NCBI RefSeq assembly: GCF_001017175.1
Contig: NZ_LCYG01000045.1
Location: forward strand, 40,625-104,624
DNA: 64,000 bases
Direction: 5' to 3'
Origin: Microvirga vignae
GTDB lineage: Bacteria; Pseudomonadota; Alphaproteobacteria; Rhizobiales; Beijerinckiaceae
The translations under genes were made by a program, and so were the position numbers. This document shows, piece after piece, positions 10,347 to 19,078 of the stretch (position 1 is its first letter; the number at the start of each line of letters is the position of its first letter). Under the pieces are notes generated by a model, which was not told where the DNA came from, made no database searches, and was given only the letters and a program-made list of their open reading frames with translations.

Positions 10347-13300
10347 TCATGGGGACTGATCCTGCTTCAAGACAGCAAAGGGGAAAGAGGACAAGAGCTC
10401 GCCCAATATCAGTCCACCGGTCATAATGGTGCTAGTTTGATATGTTATGACATTACTCCACTGACCGCTAGGCAAGGCGAGACCCAACCCGCTCCAACTC
10501 GCAGGATCGACCTTGAGGTGGTCCGTACTGATGAGACTGTTCCAAAGGCGGGGAACAATGACAGCGCGTTTGTCGTCACCATGCTGCCTCATGAAGGCAA
10601 TCACATGGGAGGCATGCTCGCCCTCGACCGATATCGCCTGATAATCACCATCGGCATAGAGGCTGGGGGCTGAGGCACGATCCTGCAGAAGGCGTGCCAG
10701 GATATACTGCTTAACGTGGCCACCCTGCCATTCGGATAGGAGCGCTTCCAAAGACGGCGTCTCAGCAAGTGCCTGAGCGCGGGCATCATAATCGACGGGC
10801 CTGCGGTTGTCGGGATCGACAAGAGAAAAATCCCAGAACTCCGTTCCCTGGTAGATATCCGGCACGCCCGGCAAGGTCATTTTGAGGATGGTGCGCGAGA
10901 GACCATTCAGCATACCGAGAACGGAAATACGCCGAGCAAGGGGACGCAGTCGATCAAGGACTCCGCTCCTCGGATCGAGCACGGCCTGCAACACGCTCAG
11001 CGCTGCTTCTTCGTACTCGGTATCTGGACTGACCCAACTCGTCTGCCGTTTTGCCTCCCGAAGAGCTTTGGTGACATAGCCTTTCATGCGCTCATGGAAG
11101 AATGCCAGCTGCTGGTTGTCGTCACCATCGAGAAGCTCTAGTGGCCATGCGCCGAGGAGTGCCTGAAGCAGGATCACTTGATCATTCGCATCCGGGGCAG
11201 GGGAGCCGTTTATGTCAGAGAGACGGGGGGAGATGGACTCACGCCAGAGGCTGACGGCTTCTTCCCATTGCTCCGGCATTTCCGAGAGCGCCAGCAGACG
11301 GGCGCGGGCATCCTCGCCGCGCTTCGTGTCGTGAGTGGCGGTCGCAATCATGGCATAGGGCCAGTCGCTCGCCCTTTTGGCATTGGCCTCGTGGAAGTCT
11401 TGCAGGGTGAGGCCGAAATGCCCCGGATCGCCACCGACCTCGTTCAAGGCAATGAGGCGTCCATAGCGGTAGAACAGAGTGTCCTCCAGGCTCTTGGCCA
11501 TGACCGGGCCGGTCAGTTGCTGAAAGCGCCGGCGGAAGCGTCGGACGTCAGCCGGATCGGCAGCTTCCGTTCTACCGAATAGTGCCGCAGCAATGAAGTC
11601 ATGCACGCTTTGATCGGGCAGAGTGCTGGACTGCTTGGCCGCTTGGACGGCTCCCTCGACAAGATACAAATCCGCGGGTGAAGGCTCGCCTTCACCAAGA
11701 TAGCTGCGATAGACCGGGAATACGGTGATGATCTCCGTCAGAGCCCGGCGCAGGGCATAAGCCGTGTAGTCCCGGGTGTGGCGACTGGCGTCCGCAATCG
11801 CCTTGATGTCGGAGACCAGGACCTCGAGTTCACTGGCGAAATTCGACTGTGTAACTTCGAGCTTCGCCTGCTTCAGCAGATCATCATATTCATCCGTAAG
11901 GCCGGATCCCTCGCGGTAGATGCGTTCGAAGGCTTCGCCCGCCTGCTCATTGAGAAGAACGCCATCGATCAGGTTGAGAACATCATACCCGGTCGTGCCG
12001 GCAGCAGGCCAAGGACGCAGTTCCTCTCCGGGTTCCAGAATTTTCTCGACAACGACGTAGAAGCCGGGGCCTAATTCACGCTGCAGCGCGCGGGCATATC
12101 CTTCCGGATCGGCAAGGCCGTCGATGTGATCAATTCGCAGGCCATGGATCCGATTCTCCTTCACCAGACGCAGGATGAGCTCATGCGTCCGTTTGAAAAC
12201 CTCCGGAATCTCGACCCGCATGCCTGCGAGATTGTTGATGTCGAAGAAGCGGCGATAGTTGATATCGCTCGATGCAACCCGCCAATAAGCCAGGCGGTAG
12301 GATTGAGCCTCGAGAAGGCGGTGCAGGGCATCGAAGCTATCAGGAAGGCCCTGAGTACCATTGATGGTCTTCAGGGCATGGTCGATGGCTTTCCTGATCA
12401 ATGGCTGGTCAGCCGCAATGCGCGACAATTGCCGCTTCATATGCTCGCCTTCTTCGGGAAGAGAGGAAAGATACTCCGGTGATTTCCTCCCTCTCATGCT
12501 GCGCAGGCGCTCCGTCAGCGCAAGCAAGTCACCGGCCGTTTCTCTTTCATCGAGAGCAGCCAGAGCGTGGTCGAGCACCATGGGATAGGTTGTTGGGCAG
12601 ATGGGCAGCCGGTGCTCCCAATGCCAGACGCTGAAGCTGCCTTCATCAGCATCGAACTTCAGTGTCAGCTCGCCCTTTTCCAGGGTCTCGCCGTAGAGAC
12701 TGCCGAGGACGGGCACGATCAGCTTGCCCCGAGCCCCGGACCTCGCCCAATCGATATCGAAGGCATCAGCCGCAGGCGAGAGTCGGCCCCATTCCAGAAC
12801 TGACAACCACCAGCCATTGGTGCTCCCGCCAACGCCCATATGATTAGGCACGATATCGAGCAGAAGCTTTAGGCCGTTGGCCGTCAAAGCATCCGACAAG
12901 CGCCGGAAACCCTCCTCGCCGCCAAGTTCCGGATTGATGGCAGAGTGATCAACGATATCGTAGCCATGCGTCGAGCCAGGGATGGCTGCGTGAATGGGTG
13001 ACGAGTAGACATGGCTGATGCCGAGTTTGGCCAGATATGGCACGATCTTTACGGCATCATCAAAGGTGAAGTCCTTATGAAACTGCAGCCGGTATGTGGC
13101 GCGAGGTGGTGGAGAAGCGAGGGCATTTCTTCGGGGCCGCACGTCCCGTCCCTCTTCCGCGAGAGCGACGGATAACTTCGCCATAAGGTGACCGGGAGCC
13201 GTAATGTTTTCGATCGTGTTCGAAAGACGCCGGCGCCAGTTGGGATGACCTGTATCCTGGCCGGGCATGTTTGGCTGGTTCAGCTCACCCGAAGCATCCT

Positions 13301-15203
13301 CAATTTGTAAGGCCGTAAGCACACATGATGTCCGCGCGAGATAGCGCATGGCTCCTTCGAGCGGCGGTTCATCCGGCGTGCTTGGTGATGAGAGCAGGCC
13401 TTCTTCGGCAAGAGCCTTCGTGAAGTGCTGCTTATCCGCTTGGCGTACGGCACGTTCATTCGCTGCTGTCTTGGGGTCGAACACACCGAGCGTCTGACGC
13501 AGGTCGATATCGAGCCCTCGCCACCACCCTCTGAATGTGGGAAGATCATGGGTCGTCAGAACGGAAAGGGCTGAGCGTGGATAATCTTCCGGCTTCTTGA
13601 AATCGGCTTCGTCACGCTCGAAGGGCATGACGCGATAGCTGAGAAGCCCTGATGCCATAATGGCATCCGAAAAGCCCTTTGGTGCCGTTCCAAGATCTTC
13701 CGCGATGACGAGACAGCGGGCACGATGACTTTCCACGCGCAGAACCGCGAGCATGGCTTCGAACGGATAATCGACATAGGCCCCTTGCGATGCCGGCGCT
13801 CCGGATGGAATGAGGAAGAGACGCTGCAGCTGGAAGGCGTGGTCGATGCGGATCGCACCGGCATGGCGCATATTCGCCGCCACAAGATCGCGGAACGCTG
13901 CCAAGCCTTGCTCTTCCAACGTCAGAGGATTGAAGGGCGGCAAGCCCCAGTTCTGACCTTGCGGTCCAAGAGGATCGGGAGGCGCTCCAACGGCAAGTCC
14001 AGGCGCAAATCGATCGGGTGTTGCCCAGATTTCAGAGCCACCGCCGTCAGCCCCGACGGCAAGATCCCGGTAGAGGCCGATCGTCAGGCCAGCTGCCCGT
14101 GCGCGCTCGGCGGCTTGTGCGAGTTGACAATCGGCCAGCCATTGAAGCCACACATAAAACGAGATGCGTTCCTGATGGTCATTGCGGAAGCGGCCGACCT
14201 CGGTTGACCGGATATCGCGATAGGCCTCAGGCCACTCCCCGACCCACACGTGTCCTTTCTCATGAAAACACTCGGAGAGTGCCTCGAATGTTGCATGCGC
14301 TTCAAGTGCTTCTCCTACTACCCGTCTGAAGGCTTCGAACGCAGCATGGTTGCCGGATTTTTGAAAGTGCCTCCACAAGGCATCAAGCATTGGACGCTTG
14401 ATCGCCCAGGCCTGCGCATAATCAATGAGCTGGGCGCCCTGAAGGTGGGACAAACGCTCCTGAACATCCGCTTGCTGCAGGATCTGCTTGGCCCCGCTCT
14501 CGGCAAAGCCCTCCACACTGGTCGGGTCAATATAAAGTGCTTCTAGGAAAAGACGGGAGGAGGGCGAATAGGGTGAGATCTTCGTGCGGTCGGCTGAGAA
14601 GAGCGCGTGAACGGGACTGAGACCTAAGAAGGCGCCGCCAAGTGCTCCGACACCTTCAGCGAGGAGAGCAACGTCGACATAATCGCCGATGCCGAGGTCG
14701 TGTGTCGAGCGAAGAGAGTAGATCTGAGCAGTGGCTCCCCACAGACGCTTCTGACCTTCGAATGCTTGAGGCCGCCAGCAGGCGTCTGGTGCTGAGATGA
14801 TCGTCGCTTCAAACTCCCCGAGCTGCAGGCGATGATAGCCCATGGGCAGGACAGGGAGCTTCAGCGCCGCTTCGCCTTTGGGGAGAGTTCCTTCATGCGT
14901 TGTTCCTGTCTCTTCCGTGATCAACCAGCTAGTCTGTTCGACTTTGCCGCGCAGCGGGATGGTTGCTGGACGATCAGAGGAAAACGAAATGACGGCGGGG
15001 ATCGGACCTGCTTTCAATCCTTCCAGCCGGGCAAGGCTCTGCTGCGCTTCATCTTCGGAGCTGATCCTGAGACCAAGAGCCGTTAGAAGGGCGTTGCGGG
15101 TTTCCAGGCTCGTCTTGATGCTTCGCCCGAATGCATCTGCGTAGTCCCGTGAAATGCCGACCAGTTCAGCCATGCGCTCCAGGAGAGCATCCAGCTTGCT
15201 CAT
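10347..15203 (-). CDS. Fused 4-alpha-glucanotransferase / maltooligosyltrehalose synthase (MalQ-TreY)
   Basis: One uninterrupted frame of 1618 residues joins two enzymes. Residues 1 to ~690 are a MalQ-type amylomaltase (GH77) with IRIDHAF, VIAEDLGT and TTHDLPT as catalytic regions and GHPNWRRRL at the end. From ~698 onward, starting at ATYRLQFHKDF, is a full TreY (GH13) with LRIDHIDGL, VEKILEPGE and TATHDTKRGEDAR. MalQ shuffles maltodextrins to make longer chains; TreY turns the reducing-end glucose into a trehalosyl unit. Joining them could keep chains long enough for TreY. The start ATG overlaps the treZ stop. I believe related fusions occur in some alphaproteobacteria, but cannot check how widely. 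Confidence 0.93.
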   Translation of the reverse strand: MSKLDALLERMAELVGISRDYADAFGRSIKTSLETRNALLTALGLRISSEDEAQQSLARLEGLKAGPIPAVISFSSDRPATIPLRGKVEQTSWLITEETGTTHEGTLPKGEAALKLPVLPMGYHRLQLGEFEATIISAPDACWRPQAFEGQKRLWGATAQIYSLRSTHDLGIGDYVDVALLAEGVGALGGAFLGLSPVHALFSADRTKISPYSPSSRLFLEALYIDPTSVEGFAESGAKQILQQADVQERLSHLQGAQLIDYAQAWAIKRPMLDALWRHFQKSGNHAAFEAFRRVVGEALEAHATFEALSECFHEKGHVWVGEWPEAYRDIRSTEVGRFRNDHQERISFYVWLQWLADCQLAQAAERARAAGLTIGLYRDLAVGADGGGSEIWATPDRFAPGLAVGAPPDPLGPQGQNWGLPPFNPLTLEEQGLAAFRDLVAANMRHAGAIRIDHAFQLQRLFLIPSGAPASQGAYVDYPFEAMLAVLRVESHRARCLVIAEDLGTAPKGFSDAIMASGLLSYRVMPFERDEADFKKPEDYPRSALSVLTTHDLPTFRGWWRGLDIDLRQTLGVFDPKTAANERAVRQADKQHFTKALAEEGLLSSPSTPDEPPLEGAMRYLARTSCVLTALQIEDASGELNQPNMPGQDTGHPNWRRRLSNTIENITAPGHLMAKLSVALAEEGRDVRPRRNALASPPPRATYRLQFHKDFTFDDAVKIVPYLAKLGISHVYSSPIHAAIPGSTHGYDIVDHSAINPELGGEEGFRRLSDALTANGLKLLLDIVPNHMGVGGSTNGWWLSVLEWGRLSPAADAFDIDWARSGARGKLIVPVLGSLYGETLEKGELTLKFDADEGSFSVWHWEHRLPICPTTYPMVLDHALAALDERETAGDLLALTERLRSMRGRKSPEYLSSLPEEGEHMKRQLSRIAADQPLIRKAIDHALKTINGTQGLPDSFDALHRLLEAQSYRLAYWRVASSDINYRRFFDINNLAGMRVEIPEVFKRTHELILRLVKENRIHGLRIDHIDGLADPEGYARALQRELGPGFYVVVEKILEPGEELRPWPAAGTTGYDVLNLIDGVLLNEQAGEAFERIYREGSGLTDEYDDLLKQAKLEVTQSNFASELEVLVSDIKAIADASRHTRDYTAYALRRALTEIITVFPVYRSYLGEGEPSPADLYLVEGAVQAAKQSSTLPDQSVHDFIAAALFGRTEAADPADVRRFRRRFQQLTGPVMAKSLEDTLFYRYGRLIALNEVGGDPGHFGLTLQDFHEANAKRASDWPYAMIATATHDTKRGEDARARLLALSEMPEQWEEAVSLWRESISPRLSDINGSPAPDANDQVILLQALLGAWPLELLDGDDNQQLAFFHERMKGYVTKALREAKRQTSWVSPDTEYEEAALSVLQAVLDPRSGVLDRLRPLARRISVLGMLNGLSRTILKMTLPGVPDIYQGTEFWDFSLVDPDNRRPVDYDARAQALAETPSLEALLSEWQGGHVKQYILARLLQDRASAPSLYADGDYQAISVEGEHASHVIAFMRQHGDDKRAVIVPRLWNSLISTDHLKVDPASWSGLGLALPSGQWSNVITYQTSTIMTGGLILGELLSSFPFAVLKQDQSP

Positions 15204-17020
15204 GCCGATGCCTCTTTTACGATGATGCCCTTCCAGGGTTCGAGCTGCACGCTTCCATGGACGGGTAGAGCGTCTGCATTTGACCAGAGCACCTGAGCGC
15301 TGTTTCCGACGTCAATCGGCATAGGCCGATCTCCGAAGTTCGCGAGAAGGCGGAGTTCTGCGCCTGCGAATGCCCAAGTTACATCAAGCATGTTTTCTGA
15401 TGAGATCGTGTAGCGAGAGCCACGATATTCGCTTCTGAGCAGCGGAAGGACCGCGTCTTTCCGTAGCTGCAGCAGGCGCTTTGTCTCCAAAAGGGCTTCC
15501 CGATGCGGAGAACGCTTGAGCTCCCCCCAGTCAATCCTGGAGCACTCGAAAGTCGCATCCTCCGTCGGATCAGGAATGCTCTGTGCTGTGTCAGGATCGG
15601 AGAACGCTTTGAAGTGCTTGAACTCTCCCCGGCGTCCCTCGCGCACGGCCTTGGCGAGATCGGGCTCTGAATCGAAGTCGACGAAGAACTGGAATGGGGC
15701 TGATGCTGACCATTCCTCGCCCATGAAGATCAGCGGAATGTGAGGGGAGAGAAGAAAGATGGCCTGCGCCAGCGCAAGGCGATCCTGGGGAATGAGATGG
15801 GAGAGGCGCTCCCCGAAAGCACGGTTGCCGACCTGATCATGATTCTGAAGAAAGGACACGAAAGCTGTCGGCGGCAGATGAGCGGAGGGTTCCCCGCGGA
15901 TGACGCCCGGCTTATGAGCCGATGGATCACCCTGATAGGCAAAGCCCTCGGCGAGCGCGCGGCCGAGACGTTTGAGAGGCTCGTCCGCATAATCCTGATA
16001 GTAACCTTCGTTCTCCCTGGTCAGTAAGGCATGCCAGGAATTGTGGATGTCATCTGCCCATTGCGCTGTGTGGAGGCGAGGGCTTCTGTCGGGGTGCCGC
16101 TCGAGCCATTGCGCCTGGTTGGCCTCGTTCTCCAGTACGAGATGGATGTGGCGGTCCGGAATAGCCTGACGGATACGTGTGGCAAGCTCCTCAAGAAAGT
16201 GCGGCTTGCTGTCATCGACGATAGCATGAACTGCGTCGAAGCGGAGCCCGTCGAAATGATACTCCTCCAGCCAGTAGAGGGCGTTATGAATAAAGAAGTC
16301 GCGCACGATGGGGCTGCCTTCGCCGTCCACATTAATGCCGGCCCCCCAAGGCGTCGGGTGCCGTTCCGTGAAGAAGGATTTGGCATAGGCGTGGAGGTAA
16401 TTCCCGGATGGGCCGAAGTGATTGTAGACGACGTCGAGGAACATCATCAGGCCAAGCTCGTGCGCATGGTCGATGAGCCGCTTCAAGTCTTCAGGGCTAC
16501 CATAGGTAGCATCTGGGGCGTAGGGAAGGGTGCCGTCATAGCCCCAGTTCCGGCGGCCAGGAAATTCGGCAACCGGCATCAACTCGATAGCCGTGATGCC
16601 CAGATCTCGCAGCGCATCGAGTTTTTTCATGAGGCCTGCATAAGTGCCTTCGGGCGTTGCCGTGCCCACATGCACTTCATAGAGGACGGTCTCTTCCCAA
16701 GGCCGTCCGTTCCAAAAGGCGTCGGACCATTCATAGGAGCGTGGATCGACAACAAGGCTCAACCCATGCACGTCGTCTGGCTGGAAGCGAGAGGCGGGAT
16801 CCGGCACCAAAAAATTTCCATCGATCCTGTAGCCATAACGGCTGCCTGCCTGAGCATTGGATGAAACGAGGCGATGCCAGCCGTCCTCGTGGATTTCCAT
16901 AGCCTGATCTGTCCCGTCAAGCACAAGCTTCACCTCACCTGCGGTGGGTGCCCAGAGGGCAAAGCGAACACCGTCTGTCGTGACCTCTGCCCCAAAAGGC
17001 ATCCGGTGAATACGCTGCAT
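15200..17020 (-). CDS. treZ: Malto-oligosyltrehalose trehalohydrolase
   Basis: GH13 enzyme that cuts trehalose from maltooligosyltrehalose made by TreY. An N-terminal CBM48-like region precedes the barrel, whose catalytic regions are FDGLRFDAVHAI, LVLENEANQ and LQNHDQVGNRAFG. Its 606 residues are typical. The start at 17020 has GGAGAG upstream. It is the first gene of a leftward unit and overlaps the malQ-treY start by 4 bases, so all activities of the TreYZ route are translated together. An exact EcfG-type promoter lies 30 bases before the start, pointing to induction by general stress, as expected for trehalose. Confidence 0.95.
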   Translation of the reverse strand: MQRIHRMPFGAEVTTDGVRFALWAPTAGEVKLVLDGTDQAMEIHEDGWHRLVSSNAQAGSRYGYRIDGNFLVPDPASRFQPDDVHGLSLVVDPRSYEWSDAFWNGRPWEETVLYEVHVGTATPEGTYAGLMKKLDALRDLGITAIELMPVAEFPGRRNWGYDGTLPYAPDATYGSPEDLKRLIDHAHELGLMMFLDVVYNHFGPSGNYLHAYAKSFFTERHPTPWGAGINVDGEGSPIVRDFFIHNALYWLEEYHFDGLRFDAVHAIVDDSKPHFLEELATRIRQAIPDRHIHLVLENEANQAQWLERHPDRSPRLHTAQWADDIHNSWHALLTRENEGYYQDYADEPLKRLGRALAEGFAYQGDPSAHKPGVIRGEPSAHLPPTAFVSFLQNHDQVGNRAFGERLSHLIPQDRLALAQAIFLLSPHIPLIFMGEEWSASAPFQFFVDFDSEPDLAKAVREGRRGEFKHFKAFSDPDTAQSIPDPTEDATFECSRIDWGELKRSPHREALLETKRLLQLRKDAVLPLLRSEYRGSRYTISSENMLDVTWAFAGAELRLLANFGDRPMPIDVGNSAQVLWSNADALPVHGSVQLEPWKGIIVKEASA

Positions 17021-17049
17021 GGGCTCTCCAAATAATCAGGGCACTTGCG

Positions 17050-17074
17050 AACGAGCTTCGCTGTGCAATGTTCC
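17050..17074 (-). promoter_or_regulatory. EcfG-type (general stress sigma) promoter for treZ
   Basis: Read leftward, GGAAC (17074-17070) is followed by 16 bases and CGTT (17053-17050). This exactly fits the GGAAC-N16/17-CGTT consensus of alphaproteobacterial sigma-EcfG promoters. Transcription would begin near 17043, about 23 bases before treZ. Confidence 0.75.
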
Positions 17075-17208
17075 CGAGTCTCGAAAAATTACAGCTAAGG
17101 TTGCGGGAGACATCTCCACAATGTGAAATGCTCAACGAGCATAGGTTCCACAAACCCTGCGACAAAATCGACACGCTCGGAGTAGCTAAAAATAATCAAA
17201 ATTTTCGT

Positions 17209-17233
17209 GGAACTATTTTGCAGGAAGAGCGTT
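17209..17233 (+). promoter_or_regulatory. EcfG-type (general stress sigma) promoter for the second glgA
   Basis: GGAAC at 17209-17213 and CGTT at 17230-17233 are separated by exactly 16 bases, matching the sigma-EcfG consensus. The predicted start of transcription is near 17240, giving a ~50-base leader to the glgA2 ATG at 17292. Confidence 0.75.
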
Positions 17234-17291
17234 AGAACCGCGACCTGCTTTGGGCGCGAGGGGTCACCGGGGAGCGCGCCCTCGTGATAAC

Positions 17292-18821
17292 ATGTTGGAA
17301 ATAATTCAACCGGAAGCTGGTGCGGCTTCCGCGACGATGGCACATGCTGAGCTGCATCATGATCGTCCGCCTTCGATTTCTGTAACGCGTAGACAATCCA
17401 TTCTTTTCGTCACGTCCGAGATAGCCGACTACGTAAAGGCGGGTGGTCTCGGGGAAGTGTCAGCCGCTTTGCCACGGGCGCTGCGGCACCACTACGATGT
17501 CCGCATTCTGATACCAGGATACCGTCAGGTTCTCTCGCAAATCGGTTCGGTCGAGGAGATTGCGCGGCTGCCAGCCTCTTTCGGTATTCCGGCATGTGGC
17601 CTTGGCCGTGGGATGACGAAGGACGGGTTGACCGTCTATGTCCTCCTGTGCCCCGAATTGTATGAACGTGACGGTTCTCCCTATGTCGATCCTTTCGGTG
17701 TGGACTGGAGCGACAACGATATCCGGTTTGCGCGTCTTGGCCTGGCAGCTGCCGATATCGCTTGCGGCAACGGCGATCCTCTATGGCGCGCAGACCTTCT
17801 GCATCTCAACGATTGGCCATCTGGCTTAGGAGCTGCATACCTCGCTTGGCGCGGAGAGCATATCCCGACCATTCTCACTATTCACAATCTTGCCTATCAG
17901 GGTATCTTCGAGCGCGATCGGCTATCGAGCCTCGGCATTCCGGATGCCGCTTTTCACATTAATGGTGTGGAGTTTTATGGAAAACTGTCTTTCCTGAAGG
18001 CTGGAATTTTCTATGCGTCTCATATTACGACCGTGAGCTCGACCTACGCCCAGGAGATTACCCGACCTGAGTTCGGCTGCGGCCTCGATGGCCTCTTAAG
18101 AACGCGCGCGAGACAAGGTCGCCTTGATGGCATTATCAATGGTATCGATCCGAGCTGGGATCCCGCCAAGGATCCTTATCTGGTGAGTCGCTTCTCGGCA
18201 GAGAATTTCCGGGGCAAGCGCGCTAATGCCAACAATGTGCGCAGGAGCTTCGGGCTTGATCTCTCCAATGGCCCGCTTTTCGCTGTTGTCTCCCGTCTCG
18301 TTCATCAGAAGGGTGTGGATCTCGCGATTTCTGCGGCCGAAACCATCGTCTCACAAGGCGGTCAGATTGCCGTCATCGGTCAGGGCGAGCCCCGTTTCGA
18401 AGCAGAGCTCCACGCTCTCGCTCAACGCCATCCGGGCTCGGTGGGCGTGAAGATCGGTTATGACGAGGGTGATGCGCGCCGCATGTATGCAGGCAGCGAT
18501 TTCCTTCTCATGCCGTCGCGGTTCGAGCCTTGCGGATTGAGCCAGATGTATGCTCAGCGTTTCGGATCGTTGCCGATTGCCCATAAAACGGGCGGCTTGG
18601 CTGACACCATTGAAGATGGCGTGAATGGGTTTCTTTTCGGAGCGCCCTGTGTCCATCGGTTCACGGATGCGATCAGGCGAGGACTTGAAACCTTCCGTTC
18701 ACGGCAGCGCCTCTCAGCGATGCGTCGCGCTGCGATGAACAGACCTCATGGCTGGGACCGCTCCGCCTCTAAATATAGGCAAGTCTACGAGCGGGCCTGT
18801 CAAACGGCAGCATACGTCTAA
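17292..18821 (+). CDS. glgA: Glycogen synthase homologue, copy 2
   Basis: A second GT5 enzyme of 509 residues, clearly different from the first copy. The ADP-glucose motif is KAGGLGEV instead of KTGGLADV, while [11 protein letters not shown] and HKTGGLADT are kept, so activity is likely. It has ~35 extra N-terminal residues. I use the ATG at 17292 (the frame is open to a TTG at 17250; ATG at 17337 is another option); no clear ribosome-binding site decides this. It stands alone downstream of an EcfG-type promoter, divergent from the trehalose genes. It may supply glucan for trehalose synthesis or glycogen under stress, but a different glucosyl donor or acceptor cannot be excluded. Confidence 0.9.
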   Translation: MLEIIQPEAGAASATMAHAELHHDRPPSISVTRRQSILFVTSEIADYVKAGGLGEVSAALPRALRHHYDVRILIPGYRQVLSQIGSVEEIARLPASFGIPACGLGRGMTKDGLTVYVLLCPELYERDGSPYVDPFGVDWSDNDIRFARLGLAAADIACGNGDPLWRADLLHLNDWPSGLGAAYLAWRGEHIPTILTIHNLAYQGIFERDRLSSLGIPDAAFHINGVEFYGKLSFLKAGIFYASHITTVSSTYAQEITRPEFGCGLDGLLRTRARQGRLDGIINGIDPSWDPAKDPYLVSRFSAENFRGKRANANNVRRSFGLDLSNGPLFAVVSRLVHQKGVDLAISAAETIVSQGGQIAVIGQGEPRFEAELHALAQRHPGSVGVKIGYDEGDARRMYAGSDFLLMPSRFEPCGLSQMYAQRFGSLPIAHKTGGLADTIEDGVNGFLFGAPCVHRFTDAIRRGLETFRSRQRLSAMRRAAMNRPHGWDRSASKYRQVYERACQTAAYV

Positions 18822-18847
18822 GACCACTCCACAACGGACGACAAGGC

Positions 18848-18877
18848 GGGTGAATGGTTGCCGCTCACCCACTTTTT
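18848..18877 (+). terminator. Possible terminator after glgA copy 2
   Basis: GGGTGA (18848-18853) pairs with TCACCC (18865-18870) and is followed by ACTTTTT. The 6-bp stem with an 11-base loop is modest. Confidence 0.45.
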
Positions 18878-19015
18878 CCGCGCAGGCGAGCTGAAAGACA
18901 GTTGCAGCCTCATTGCTCGAACCTCTGCCGCTTTTTCAATCAGCGTGCTCAATCCTCGTCCTAGGGAAGGGGGCCTCGAACCCTTGAAAGGCCAGGCCCG
19001 CCTTAAAGCTCATAT

Positions 19016-19030
19016 TGGCATGGTTATTGC
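19016..19030 (+). promoter_or_regulatory. Sigma54 (RpoN) promoter for the urea operon
   Basis: TGGCATGGTTATTGC matches the sigma54 consensus TGGCACG-N4-TTGC at all but one fixed position, with GG and GC separated by the required 10 bases. The start of transcription would lie near 19042, 37 bases before urtA. A clear NtrC site was not found upstream. Confidence 0.75.
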
Positions 19031-19078
19031 CTGTGATCCCGTGCTGCACCTCAAACAGGGCAGGCGAGGGAGAGGACC

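Noticed and set aside
17208..17222. Sigma54-like TGGAAC...TTTGCA before glgA copy 2
   Set aside because: Only 9 bases lie between GG and GC instead of 10; the overlapping EcfG match is exact.
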